Position numbers and translations under genes: made by a program. Below, in pieces: positions 20,062 to 29,147 of a stretch of DNA of 64,000 bases. Every line of letters begins with the position of its first letter. Within the stretch, counting starts at the first letter, position 1. Source of the DNA: Psychrobacter sp. TAE2020 (GTDB lineage: Bacteria; Pseudomonadota; Gammaproteobacteria; Pseudomonadales; Moraxellaceae); contig NZ_JAHLMU010000001.1 in NCBI RefSeq assembly GCF_018919485.1, positions 1,113,373 to 1,177,372 on the forward strand. Reading direction: 5' to 3'. The notes under the pieces were generated by a model, which was given only the letters and a program-made list of their open reading frames with translations, was not told where the DNA came from and ran no database searches.

Positions 20062-21108
20062 ATGAGCTCATTAGCCGTACAAACGCACGTCCCTGCTGCC
20101 AGAGTCAAACCCAAGAAAGCCATCCAAGGCGAAAAATTACGTGGCTATGATAAAGTTGCGCGTATCCCAATTAAAGTGATCCCGACCGTCGAGGCCAAGA
20201 AAAAGCCAGACTGGATACGGGTTAAACTGTCATCCCCTGCCGAAGTAGCTCGTATTAAAGCCACTTTGCGTGAGCAAAAGCTATTTACCGTTTGTGAAGA
20301 AGCCGCTTGCCCGAACTTAGCACAGTGTTTCTCTGATGGTACGGCTACCTTTATGATTATGGGTGACATCTGTACTCGTCGCTGCCCATTCTGTGACGTC
20401 GGTCATGGTCGCCCTAATCAGCTAGATGCTGATGAGCCACGCCATACTGCCGAAACCATCTTAGGTCTAAAGCTAAAATACGCAGTTATCACCTCAGTTG
20501 ATCGTGATGATCTAAAAGATGGTGGCGCTGCTCACTTCGTTGAAGTACTCAATGAAGCAAGAGCACTTAGCCCGAATTGCTTAATTGAAATCCTAGTTCC
20601 TGATTTCCGTGGTCGTATGGATATCGCTTTAGACTTACTCACAGAAACAGCACCAGATGTGTTTAACCATAATATTGAAACTGTGCCCCGTCTTTATAAA
20701 GCTTTCCGTCCCGGCTCTGATTATCAGCATTCGTTAGACTTACTGAAAATTTATAAAGAACGTCGTCCCGATATCGCTACTAAATGTGGCTTTATGGTGG
20801 GCTTAGGCGAGACTGAAGAAGAAATCTATACTCTGCTTGACGATCTAAAAGCGCATAACGTGGATATGATTACTGTAGGTCAGTACTTACAGCCTAGTAA
20901 GAACCACGCGCCAGTCGATCGCTATGTGCATCCAGATGAATTCCAGCGTTATATGGACTACGGCAAAAAGATTGGCTTCTTTAATATTTGGGCGGGTCCT
21001 ATGGTACGTTCAAGCTACTTCGCCGACCGTCAGTATTATGGTGAAGATTGCCCAGCCCCTATCCGTAGTAAAAAGGCCCTTATTGCTGAAGGTAAATTGG
21101 GCTGCTAG
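20062..21108 (+). CDS. lipA: lipoyl synthase
   Basis: Radical-SAM enzyme that inserts two sulfurs into protein-bound octanoyl groups to make lipoate for 2-oxoacid dehydrogenases. Both clusters are present: the auxiliary [12 protein letters not shown] (Cx4Cx5C), with its serine ligand in the C-terminal VRSSYF, and the SAM cluster CTRRCPFC (Cx3Cx2C). It has 348 residues, slightly longer than E. coli LipA (321) through an extended basic N-terminus. lipB is not adjacent. It is followed by a strong terminator. Confidence 0.97.
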   Translation: MSSLAVQTHVPAARVKPKKAIQGEKLRGYDKVARIPIKVIPTVEAKKKPDWIRVKLSSPAEVARIKATLREQKLFTVCEEAACPNLAQCFSDGTATFMIMGDICTRRCPFCDVGHGRPNQLDADEPRHTAETILGLKLKYAVITSVDRDDLKDGGAAHFVEVLNEARALSPNCLIEILVPDFRGRMDIALDLLTETAPDVFNHNIETVPRLYKAFRPGSDYQHSLDLLKIYKERRPDIATKCGFMVGLGETEEEIYTLLDDLKAHNVDMITVGQYLQPSKNHAPVDRYVHPDEFQRYMDYGKKIGFFNIWAGPMVRSSYFADRQYYGEDCPAPIRSKKALIAEGKLGC

Positions 21109-21140
21109 AATTTTATTTCTTAGGCTGTTTATAGATAATA

Positions 21141-21170
21141 AGGAGACCTGCTATAGGTCTCCTTTTTTTT
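21141..21170 (+). terminator. Rho-independent terminator after lipA
   Basis: AGGAGACCT / AGGTCTCCT perfect 9-bp stem, 5-base loop, then seven or more T. Confidence 0.92.
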
Positions 21171-21386
21171 AAACGCTCTACTAATGCCCTAGCTTTTTTC
21201 CAGCCGAAAATCTAGTAATGTAGTATCGAAACTTAGATTAGCATCTTCGGCTTTTGCAGGGTGGATTCTATGCACCAAACGTGGGTCATCCTCTAATTAT
21301 TGGTGTGTGAGCCCATCACATGCCTGAGATGATGCTATATTTAAGCATAATAAACATAGATAAATTTTCTTATTAAGGAATGACTG

Positions 21387-21860
21387 ATGAGCCATAAATT
21401 TATCCCGCAAGAAGGCTCTTGCTCCTGTCAAAGCAATACTTATACTATTAACAATCAGCCTGTTGGCCGCTTTATCTGCCACTGTACTATCTGCCAAGAG
21501 TTCACGGGTGAAGCTTATAACGATGTGACCGTTTTACTAAAGTCAGATGTCAGTGATTTAAACCTAATAAGAACTAAATTTCGCCGTTGGAAATTGCCGC
21601 CAAATATCAGCCGTGGTCTATGTACTCGTTGCAATAAACCTAGTATCGAGAGGGCTTTATCTGGCAACCTTATCTTAGTGCCTACTACCAACTACCCTGA
21701 TATGGCGGCGCTACCTGAACCTACTATGCATCTATTCTATAATCGCCGTGTTGAAGACATGGACGATGACTTGCCTAAATATCATGGCTTTGTACAAAGT
21801 CAGGCGATGCTAATAAAGGCGCTGGCTAAAGGTTTATATAACAGAATAACTAAAGGCTAG
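21387..21860 (+). CDS. GFA/CENP-V domain protein
   Basis: A 157-residue protein with the zinc-binding cysteine pattern of the GFA (glutathione-dependent formaldehyde-activating) fold: GSCSCQS, then ICHCTICQEFTG, then CTRCNKP. The family name comes from one formaldehyde enzyme; most members have no known reaction. AAGGAA lies before the start. It is a single gene between lipA and the TRAP operon. Confidence 0.8.
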   Translation: MSHKFIPQEGSCSCQSNTYTINNQPVGRFICHCTICQEFTGEAYNDVTVLLKSDVSDLNLIRTKFRRWKLPPNISRGLCTRCNKPSIERALSGNLILVPTTNYPDMAALPEPTMHLFYNRRVEDMDDDLPKYHGFVQSQAMLIKALAKGLYNRITKG

Positions 21861-21885
21861 TAGCTATGGATTAACTGCTGCTCAT

Positions 21886-21919
21886 AAAAAAAGGCCTCTT
21901 TGAATAAAGGGACCTCTTT
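21886..21919 (+). terminator. possible bidirectional terminator
   Basis: An imperfect A-rich/T-rich hairpin (AAAAAAAGGCC... / ...CCTCTTTTT) between the converging GFA gene and TRAP operon. Pairing has mismatches in the centre. Confidence 0.45.
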
Positions 21920-21971
21920 TTACATTATGGCTGTTTATGAACGCTTAGCTAACACCGCTTAGCATTGAGTA

Positions 21972-24083
21972 CTAAGCAGTAGAAAGTGTAGATAGCGACT
22001 TGCTAGCCTTAGTATTTAATACTGCTATAGCTAGTATGATTAGAGCGCCTACTACACTAGTGATAAGACCAGGATAAATTAACAATAATGCTCCAGCTGC
22101 TAAGATACAGCGTACTATGAGACTCATATCACTTTTGAAATAGCCTTCTAAAGCTGCGCTAAGGGCCAAAACCCCAATGATTGAAGTCACTACTATAGTT
22201 ACTATACTCATGATAGACGGCAGCGGAAAATCTTTCGCTGTTACTGCAAGCCCGGTCGGATCTATCATTAACATAGCAGGGCTATAGATAAACATAAAGG
22301 GTATGATGAAACCAGCTAATGCCAGCTTCAAGGATAAGAACCCTGTTCTCATCGGATCACCACCTGAGATACCTGCACCGGCAAAGGCTGCAAGACACAC
22401 TGGTGGCGTAATATTGGCAAAGATGCCAAAGTAAAACACGAACATATGCGCTGATAAAATAGGAATATTAAATCCTGCCAATGCTGGTGCTGCCATCGTA
22501 GCAGTAATAATATAAGCTGGGATAGAAGGTAGCCCCATGCCTAAGACCATAGATGCTAGCATGGTCAATACCAGAGTAAGGAACAAGGACCCTGCACCTA
22601 AAGTGACAATAGAGGAGGTCATTACCGTACCAAAGCTGGTCAAACTAACCACTCCGATAATAATACCTACTACTGCACAAGCGGCCATCACTGCTAATGA
22701 CTGGCGTGCCCCATCCTCAAGAGCGCCTAGAATATCTTTGAACCCCATACGGGTCTCTTTGCGCAGCATACTTACTACCACTGTAAAGCCAATAGTATAA
22801 GCAGCGGCATAGCCTACTGGGACATTCCTTATCAATAAGAATATCAAAAATACGATAGGCAGTAGCATATGACCACGCGCTTTTAATACTTCTTTTACTC
22901 GCGGTAAACTCTCTTTGGCGATCCCTTTTAGGTCACGACGCCCAGCACGAAAATGCACTTGCGCGATCACGCCTAAATAATAAAGAACCGCTGGTAATAG
23001 TGCGGCCAAAGCGATAGTGCTATAAGGTAGCCCAGTCGTCTCTGCCATAATAAAAGCACTGGCACCCATTATCGGTGGTAGTATTTGCCCACCGACTGAA
23101 GCACTGGCCTCCACTGCCCCTGCAAAGTCTTTGTGATAACCCACTTTTTTCATTAGCGGAATAGTGAAAGCGCCAGTACTGACCACGTTCGATAAGGCTG
23201 AACCGTTAATACTGCCCATAAAGCCACTGGATATGACCGCAACCTTGGCTGGACCACCCTTTTTATCACCTGCCAGCGCCAACGCTAAGTCATTAAATAA
23301 CTGACCCATACCCGAACGTGCCAAAAATGCGCCAAATAGAATAAACAAAAAGATAAACGTAACTGAAGCCCCAATAGCGACAGAATATAACCCTTCAGTC
23401 TTTAAAAACAGCTGGCCAAAAATATCGCCAAAATCATAAGGCCTAGTGAGTAGTCGATTCGGCATAAAGTCTAAGTGACTAATAAAAGGATATAGCAAAA
23501 ATATACAAGCCAATATTGGCAGAATCCAACCAGTAATCCGCCGACTACCTTCAAGCACACAAATAACGGTAATAATGGAGAAGATAACATCGACCTGATT
23601 GGCAATACCGCCGCGTGAGGTCACAATACTTTGATACTCATATATCAAATAAGCCATCCCTGATAGCGATAGCACAAACCAAATCCAGTCATACCAGGCA
23701 ACTTTTTTGCGGCTACTGGTTTTACTAGCTGGAAAGATAAGGAAAATCAGTGCAAAACCAACCCCTACGTGCACAGAGCGTTGCAGCAATGCTGGCATCG
23801 GATTAAAAGTGATATATAAGTGAAAAATAGAATATAAAATACAAAGGATAGCAATAAAGTATTTTACAGGGCGATGAGTGATATGACGGGTAATTGATTC
23901 GCGATCGTATTTCTCTAGTATCGCTTGCGTGACACTAGGATCAACATCATTATTGGCATCATTGTCGACATCAATATCAGTGTTAACCCCAGTGTCTATA
24001 TGAGTAGTAGATTGATGCGCTAAGTTAGCATCATGGTTAGCTAAAGAAAACCCGCTATTGTGATCCTTCACGTGGGAGTTCAT
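21972..24083 (-). CDS. TRAP transporter fused permease (4TM/12TM, TAXI type)
   Basis: A 703-residue inner-membrane protein fusing the small DctQ-like and large DctM-like subunits, the form paired with TAXI binding proteins. It drives uptake with a sodium or proton gradient. DctM-type hallmarks are GAFLARSGMGQLFNDLALAL, SSGFMGSINGSALSNVVSTG and LGMGLPSIPAY. The first ~60 residues are acidic and Asn/Asp-rich, predicted cytoplasmic. Its start overlaps the DUF1850 gene by 29 bases, so it is translationally coupled. Substrate unknown; TAXI relatives take up dicarboxylates or other organic acids. Confidence 0.92.
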   Translation of the reverse strand: MNSHVKDHNSGFSLANHDANLAHQSTTHIDTGVNTDIDVDNDANNDVDPSVTQAILEKYDRESITRHITHRPVKYFIAILCILYSIFHLYITFNPMPALLQRSVHVGVGFALIFLIFPASKTSSRKKVAWYDWIWFVLSLSGMAYLIYEYQSIVTSRGGIANQVDVIFSIITVICVLEGSRRITGWILPILACIFLLYPFISHLDFMPNRLLTRPYDFGDIFGQLFLKTEGLYSVAIGASVTFIFLFILFGAFLARSGMGQLFNDLALALAGDKKGGPAKVAVISSGFMGSINGSALSNVVSTGAFTIPLMKKVGYHKDFAGAVEASASVGGQILPPIMGASAFIMAETTGLPYSTIALAALLPAVLYYLGVIAQVHFRAGRRDLKGIAKESLPRVKEVLKARGHMLLPIVFLIFLLIRNVPVGYAAAYTIGFTVVVSMLRKETRMGFKDILGALEDGARQSLAVMAACAVVGIIIGVVSLTSFGTVMTSSIVTLGAGSLFLTLVLTMLASMVLGMGLPSIPAYIITATMAAPALAGFNIPILSAHMFVFYFGIFANITPPVCLAAFAGAGISGGDPMRTGFLSLKLALAGFIIPFMFIYSPAMLMIDPTGLAVTAKDFPLPSIMSIVTIVVTSIIGVLALSAALEGYFKSDMSLIVRCILAAGALLLIYPGLITSVVGALIILAIAVLNTKASKSLSTLSTA

Positions 24084-24627
24084 GACATAAGTCCTTTTTC
24101 CATCTATCTATTAGATTATAAGCTCTTGGAGTGATAGTCACTTCAGAATAGTCCGGCACTAACTTGTGGATTAGAATTCGGTTACCACCGTAGTCAATCT
24201 CACCTTGAGTCAGCCGTGATACTACCCAATTTAGAGCGGGTAGTTTTTGATTAATTTGATAGCCTATATAGCTAGGTTTTTGTACTTTAGCGAGCACTTC
24301 AGTCGATGGGGTGCCGGCCCCAAAGGCTTGAAAATAAGTAGTAGTCAACAGTAACCCATCACTCTTACGGATATACTGCTCCTCCCACCACTGCTTCTCT
24401 ACTGAATGGATCCAACGCAGTTGAAAGTTAGGTTCAACGAAATAACAGGTTAGTTCAGCATTGGTGACTTTACCCTCTCTATCAGTACTATTAACCCGCA
24501 ATTCAATGACATCCTGACGATCCACTATAGCGCATAGAGCAAAAACAACTAGCGCAGCAATCAATGCTGCGCCCGACCATAAATATAGTCCTAGCCATGA
24601 AGGTTTATTTCGCGGCTTGCTCGTCAT
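24055..24627 (-). CDS. DUF1850 protein of the TAXI-TRAP operon
   Basis: A 190-residue protein with one N-terminal membrane helix (about residues 12-32) and a periplasmic domain containing RWIHSVEKQWWEEQY, the core of DUF1850. This family is found repeatedly between TAXI binding proteins and fused TRAP permeases, and probably is an accessory subunit. It overlaps the binding-protein gene by 23 bases upstream and the permease by 29 downstream. Confidence 0.85.
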   Translation of the reverse strand: MTSKPRNKPSWLGLYLWSGAALIAALVVFALCAIVDRQDVIELRVNSTDREGKVTNAELTCYFVEPNFQLRWIHSVEKQWWEEQYIRKSDGLLLTTTYFQAFGAGTPSTEVLAKVQKPSYIGYQINQKLPALNWVVSRLTQGEIDYGGNRILIHKLVPDYSEVTITPRAYNLIDRWKKDLCHELPREGSQ

Positions 24628-25651
24628 AGTACTTTTTAGCTCCAGGATGCATAGGGGCTACCATGCCCTCACTAGCTGTTTTTAAACTGATATCATTAGC
24701 CGCTTGGTGAGCTGTTTTTAGCCCTTCTAAATTATCAAATATGGCTTTAGTTAATTTGTAACCATCGTCTTCAGATAAATCAGCACGCACCAATAAGGCA
24801 TTCATAATAGCAGCAGTTGGTATGGCCTTTTCATTGCCATAAGTACCTGCAGGAATCTCAAAAGTTTTAAAATAAGGTTTATTTTTGATAATTTCACTTA
24901 GTTTATTTTGATCGATAGCGACTAGCTGCAATTTGATACCTTGCTGCAACTCTAGTATTGATGAATTTGGTAAGCCACTACTAATAAAAGCCGCCTCAAT
25001 TTTACCTGATTTCATCGCATCAGCAGCGTCAGCAAAGCCTAAATAATCAACTTTAACATCATCATAAGTCATGCCAAAACCCTCTAGCAGAGTTCTAGCG
25101 TTAACTTCGGTTCCAGAACCTTGGTCACCAACGGCAATACGCTTACCACGCAAATCTTCGATATTTTTAATACCAGAGCCTTCGGAGGTCACTAGCTGAA
25201 CAACGTTGGGATACAATACGGCAATCTGTTGAATGTTAGTGATCGGTGCCTCAAAGTTATTGGTGCCTTCAATCGCATCAGTGACTACGTCGCTCAGCGC
25301 TAGTACCATATCGACCTTACTTTGGGTCAATAAGTTAACGTTTTCTACTGATGCACCTGTGGTTTGAGTTTTTGAGTTAACCCCAAAAGTTTTAGCATAA
25401 ATCTCTGATAGTGCGGTGCCGATAATATTATAAGGCCCTGATGCACCGCCTGTTGCTATAGTAACAAACTTAGTCTCAAGCTTATCTGCAGATACCGCAG
25501 CGTCTGTTGTCTTTGCTGTTGTGTCATCTGTTGCCGCAGTTTCTGAACTTGGAGAGGAACAGGCACTAATGGTTAAACTAGCCCCTAATATGGCAGATAG
25601 TAATAGTGGCGACTTTATAGTGTTAAACAGGGTATTAGACATTGAATTCAT
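24605..25651 (-). CDS. TAXI-family TRAP solute-binding lipoprotein
   Basis: A 348-residue periplasmic binding protein with lipobox TISAC near residue 31. TAXI hallmarks are FVTIATGGASGPYNIIGTAL near the mature N-terminus, VDMVLALSDVV, and RGKRIAVGDQGSGTEVNARTLL. It delivers the ligand to the fused permease encoded just downstream. A membrane-anchored TAXI protein is less common than a free periplasmic one. The acidic linker after the Cys is Thr/Ala-rich. Confidence 0.9.
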   Translation of the reverse strand: MNSMSNTLFNTIKSPLLLSAILGASLTISACSSPSSETAATDDTTAKTTDAAVSADKLETKFVTIATGGASGPYNIIGTALSEIYAKTFGVNSKTQTTGASVENVNLLTQSKVDMVLALSDVVTDAIEGTNNFEAPITNIQQIAVLYPNVVQLVTSEGSGIKNIEDLRGKRIAVGDQGSGTEVNARTLLEGFGMTYDDVKVDYLGFADAADAMKSGKIEAAFISSGLPNSSILELQQGIKLQLVAIDQNKLSEIIKNKPYFKTFEIPAGTYGNEKAIPTAAIMNALLVRADLSEDDGYKLTKAIFDNLEGLKTAHQAANDISLKTASEGMVAPMHPGAKKYYDEQAAK

Positions 25652-25874
25652 CCTTGAATAGTGTTGGTCTTATACAATAAGATAAGCTAGATTAAATATA
25701 CTCTGTAATAATATAGCAATCTTCGCATTAAATAAACTATATTGCAACTTTCGATCTATAGCCTTAATTGAGCCTATTTGCTAGCTAAAAACTTGTTAAT
25801 AAGGGCTTTTATTCTTAAGGGTTTTAAAAGTTTTTTTGTAAACCACATACAAAGTAAAGCAGCTTTAAATTAAA

Positions 25875-26774
25875 TTAAGGCGTGCCAGCATGACCCACCT
25901 CAACACTGACTGCTAGCATACGCCCTTTAGTTTCCGCTTTACGTGCGGCTTCATCCCAGTCGGGTGCTGCACACATAAACAAGGTATTGCCCTCTGCTCC
26001 ACCAAGAGCAACCGCAAACACACCTTCAGGTGCAGTATCGATAGTCTCTAGTATTTCTCCGCCTTCAGCTATACGTACTGCACGCTGATTTAGAGTATCT
26101 GCAATCCACACTGCTCCCTCAGCATCTAATGCTAAGCCATCTGGCAATATTTTGGCATTGCCTATACGCACTCCAAGATTGGGCTCATCTCCCAACTCAC
26201 CAAAGCTGGCAAAATCGCGCTTGTCTCCCAAGGTGCCATCTTCATTAATAGCAAACTGCGATATTTTATTCCCGAACAGCTCGTTAACGATTAAGGTTTT
26301 TTGATCAGCAGAGATTACCATACCATTTGCAAAAGCTAAGCCCTCTGCTACTAGCTGTGAGCTACCATCGGGCTTTATAAGCACTAGTCCCGCACTCTTA
26401 TAATCAGCGCCACCCATTAAGTCAAAACCAAAGTTGCCGACATAAGCATCACCATTAGGTGCTACTACCATATCATTTGCGTGGCCTGCACAATGCTGCC
26501 AGATATCAGCGTGCACCACTAACTCACCATTATCCTCTAAGCGCATAACTTTACGATCTTTCATCGATACAATCAGCATCCGGCCATCAGGTAACCAGCC
26601 TAAACCCGAAGGTTGCTGCTCAATATGAACTTTCTTTTCTGCTACTCCCTCATCGTTGACCCGATACACTCCTTGAGTATAAAAATCTACGAACCATAAG
26701 GCACCTTTGTGCCAGCGTGGTCCTTCTAGATAGTGAAAACCATCAACAACGACTTCTAATGAATATTTTGACAT
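25875..26774 (-). CDS. SMP-30/gluconolactonase-family lactonase
   Basis: A six-bladed beta-propeller lactonase of 299 residues. Metal ligands of the family are visible as the early Glu in LEGPRW, HANDMVVAPNGDAYVGN, VISADQKTLIV and PDGLALDAEGAVWIAD. Such enzymes open sugar or aromatic lactones. Its place between an alcohol dehydrogenase and a TAXI-TRAP importer suggests one catabolic operon for an organic acid or lactone. A 95-base spacer precedes it and 223 bases follow. Confidence 0.88.
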   Translation of the reverse strand: MSKYSLEVVVDGFHYLEGPRWHKGALWFVDFYTQGVYRVNDEGVAEKKVHIEQQPSGLGWLPDGRMLIVSMKDRKVMRLEDNGELVVHADIWQHCAGHANDMVVAPNGDAYVGNFGFDLMGGADYKSAGLVLIKPDGSSQLVAEGLAFANGMVISADQKTLIVNELFGNKISQFAINEDGTLGDKRDFASFGELGDEPNLGVRIGNAKILPDGLALDAEGAVWIADTLNQRAVRIAEGGEILETIDTAPEGVFAVALGGAEGNTLFMCAAPDWDEAARKAETKGRMLAVSVEVGHAGTP

Positions 26775-26868
26775 CTTTATCTTCCTTGATTAATAGACAA
26801 AATTATTTAAAAGCTAGCCGTGGCTAGCAGTAGTTATCAGTACTTTATTAAGTACTTATGAGTAACTA

Positions 26869-28032
26869 TCAGAGAATCTCCTCATATATTGCTGTGACTT
26901 GTTCTAAAGTCATGTCCTTAGGATTAGTGGCAATGAGCCGAGCGTAGGTATTGATAACAATATCAGCCAGCGCTGGAATGTCATTTTTAGTGATAGCTAA
27001 CTCAGTTAAGCGATATTTAAGTCCACTAGTTTCTAAGAAGCGTTTTAACTGGACTATAAGCTCTCTTGCCGCGTCTAAATCATTCATGGCAGCGGTTTGG
27101 ATAGGCATAACCGCACGGGCGAGCTCAGCATATAAAGGGGCAGCAGCTGATAAATTAAAGCTAAATACCCCGCACATAACTAACGCATTAGCATGACCAT
27201 GTGGAATATGAAAGTTAATACTCAAAGGATAAGAGAGCCCATGCACAGCAGCTACTGAAGAGTTAACAAAGGCGATGCCGGCTAAAGTAGAGCCTAGCAG
27301 CATTTCAGTACGAGCCTCGAGGTTATCGCCTTGATTGAGTACAGTGTCAAAGTTATGCCATAGCATTTGTAGTCCTTTTAGGGCTAATGCATCTGAGATA
27401 ACATTCTTTTTGCTACGGCTAGTATAAGCCTCAATGCAATGAACCATAGCATCAAGTGCCGTTGCTGCCGTGATATGACGAGGTAACTTTAGGGTCAGTG
27501 TCGCATCCAAAATAGCGACATCGGGAATAATCTTTGGAGTATAAATAGCCTTTTTGCTGCCATCCTTACTAGTAATCACTGATACAAAAGTAGCTTCTGC
27601 ACCCGTTCCTGCAGTAGTAGGTATAGCGAAAAGTGCTGTTTTTTTAAAGTGGCTTAGATCCACATCTAAGATATCGTTTATGCACTCAAAGTCATTAGTA
27701 TGTAGAGCGACTATCTTAGCGGTATCAATAGAGCTGCCACCACCTAAGCCAATGACTAAGTCGCAGTTATTGGCTCTTGCCAGTGCCATGGCATCGTTGA
27801 CCACTTCAGTTGGTGGATCGGCTACCACGCTGTCGAAAATAACCACTTTTATCCCGGATGCTTGTAGCGCTTGCTGAGCGATAGCAACATAGCCCAGTTG
27901 AGTGATACCAGCATCAGTGACGATAATGGCGCAGCTAGCAGCGTATTGCTTAGCTAACTCCCCAAGCTTTTGGCGCATGCTATCAGCTTCACTAATAATA
28001 TGCCCATTAGTATAAAACTCAATTCCCATCAT
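26869..28032 (-). CDS. iron-containing alcohol dehydrogenase
   Basis: A 387-residue group III alcohol dehydrogenase. The NAD(P)-binding motif is GLGGGSSIDTAK, the substrate loop is PTTAGTGAEAT, and the metal ligands sit in ALDAMVHCIEAY, AAVHGLSYPL and HIPHGHANAL. The ATG at 28032 has AGGAAG 6 bases upstream; a TTG three bases earlier is less likely. It may oxidise an alcohol or 4-hydroxy acid imported by the TRAP system. The family also includes maleylacetate reductases, so direction and substrate stay open. Confidence 0.9.
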   Translation of the reverse strand: MMGIEFYTNGHIISEADSMRQKLGELAKQYAASCAIIVTDAGITQLGYVAIAQQALQASGIKVVIFDSVVADPPTEVVNDAMALARANNCDLVIGLGGGSSIDTAKIVALHTNDFECINDILDVDLSHFKKTALFAIPTTAGTGAEATFVSVITSKDGSKKAIYTPKIIPDVAILDATLTLKLPRHITAATALDAMVHCIEAYTSRSKKNVISDALALKGLQMLWHNFDTVLNQGDNLEARTEMLLGSTLAGIAFVNSSVAAVHGLSYPLSINFHIPHGHANALVMCGVFSFNLSAAAPLYAELARAVMPIQTAAMNDLDAARELIVQLKRFLETSGLKYRLTELAITKNDIPALADIVINTYARLIATNPKDMTLEQVTAIYEEIL

Positions 28033-28140
28033 CAACGACTTCCTTGTCTATAAAGCTTGGCTCATAAAAATGCTATATGAGCTTAATAATACAGTTTATA
28101 GCACTAATAACTAGCGAATTCTATAAACGGCTGTTCACAT

Positions 28141-28168
28141 AAAACCTCAAGCGAAGTAATACTTGAGG
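28141..28168 (-). terminator. Rho-independent terminator after the FrnE-like gene
   Basis: On the minus strand CCTCAAG pairs with CTTGAGG over a 10-base loop and is followed by TTTTATG. It separates the FrnE-like gene from the downstream dehydrogenase operon. Confidence 0.8.
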
Positions 28169-28220
28169 TAAAATCTAGTTCGGCTTAAAGTTTTAGCTTA
28201 CCTAGAACTGAAAAAGCTAT

Positions 28221-28898
28221 TTATTCAGCCATCTCAGCCAACTGCTTTAAGATAATTTTGTAGTTTTCTACCCCTTGTGCACCAGAGATCAGATGAAGGT
28301 CATTAAAAATCACTGCTGGTACACTCTGAATACCTTGTTGCTGTGACCACTGCTCAGATTTGCGCACATCATTAGCAAAACGTTGATCTGCTAACACTGC
28401 TAATGCTATATCGCGATCCAAGCCAACTTCGCCAGCTATATTCGCCAATACCTCAACAGTAGAAATATCGCGATTATTGGTAAAGTGCGCAGTGAATAAC
28501 GCTTGCTTTAACTCATGCATCTTATTTTGTTGCTTGGCCCAATGTAGTAGTTGATGTAAGTTAAAAGTATTATATATTCGGCTATTATCATTAAAGTTAA
28601 AACTAAAGCCAACCTCGCTGCCCGCTGTCTGCATCCTATCTCTACTTTGCTGTGACTCTTCATCACTTCGGCCGTATTTTTCGGCCACATGCTCACGTAG
28701 ATTCTGACCTTCAACTGCTAGATTAGGATTAAGCTCGAACGGATGCCAGTGAATCTCGTAAGCCGTATTAGTCGACTCTAAGGCTTGCGCTAACTGTCGA
28801 TAGCCGATAACGCACCAAGGACAAACCACATCTGATACGATGTCTATTTTTAATGGTGGTGTTGATCGTAGTGATGCTTGGCTTTTTGAATTGGTCAT
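28221..28898 (-). CDS. FrnE-like DsbA-family oxidoreductase
   Basis: A 225-residue thioredoxin-fold protein with the redox motif CPWC in SDVVCPWCVIGY, and the helical insertion typical of the FrnE/2-hydroxychromene-2-carboxylate isomerase branch. The cis-Pro region is QSVPAVIFNDLHLISGAQ. No signal peptide is visible, so it is probably cytoplasmic. FrnE relatives have disulfide isomerase activity and respond to oxidative stress or contribute to polyketide chemistry; the role here is unproven. Confidence 0.88.
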   Translation of the reverse strand: MTNSKSQASLRSTPPLKIDIVSDVVCPWCVIGYRQLAQALESTNTAYEIHWHPFELNPNLAVEGQNLREHVAEKYGRSDEESQQSRDRMQTAGSEVGFSFNFNDNSRIYNTFNLHQLLHWAKQQNKMHELKQALFTAHFTNNRDISTVEVLANIAGEVGLDRDIALAVLADQRFANDVRKSEQWSQQQGIQSVPAVIFNDLHLISGAQGVENYKIILKQLAEMAE

Positions 28899-29147
28899 AA
28901 GAACTCCTGTTAATATCGACTATTTTTGCTGATGGCTATTACTAATAATAGCCCTATTAGCTAATGCTAATGTTAGTAGCTGGTTGCCTTTATTTACTAA
29001 ATTGATTCGCTATAACTTATCAAAAATCTGATTATTTCTAGCCAGCTACTCATCTCATCTATTTTATCAAATAGCTTTTTGATAGGTTTACTCTGTTGTT
29101 GCCTTACTATAAAACCATGTAACTTTTACCTTATTAGCGACTATATT

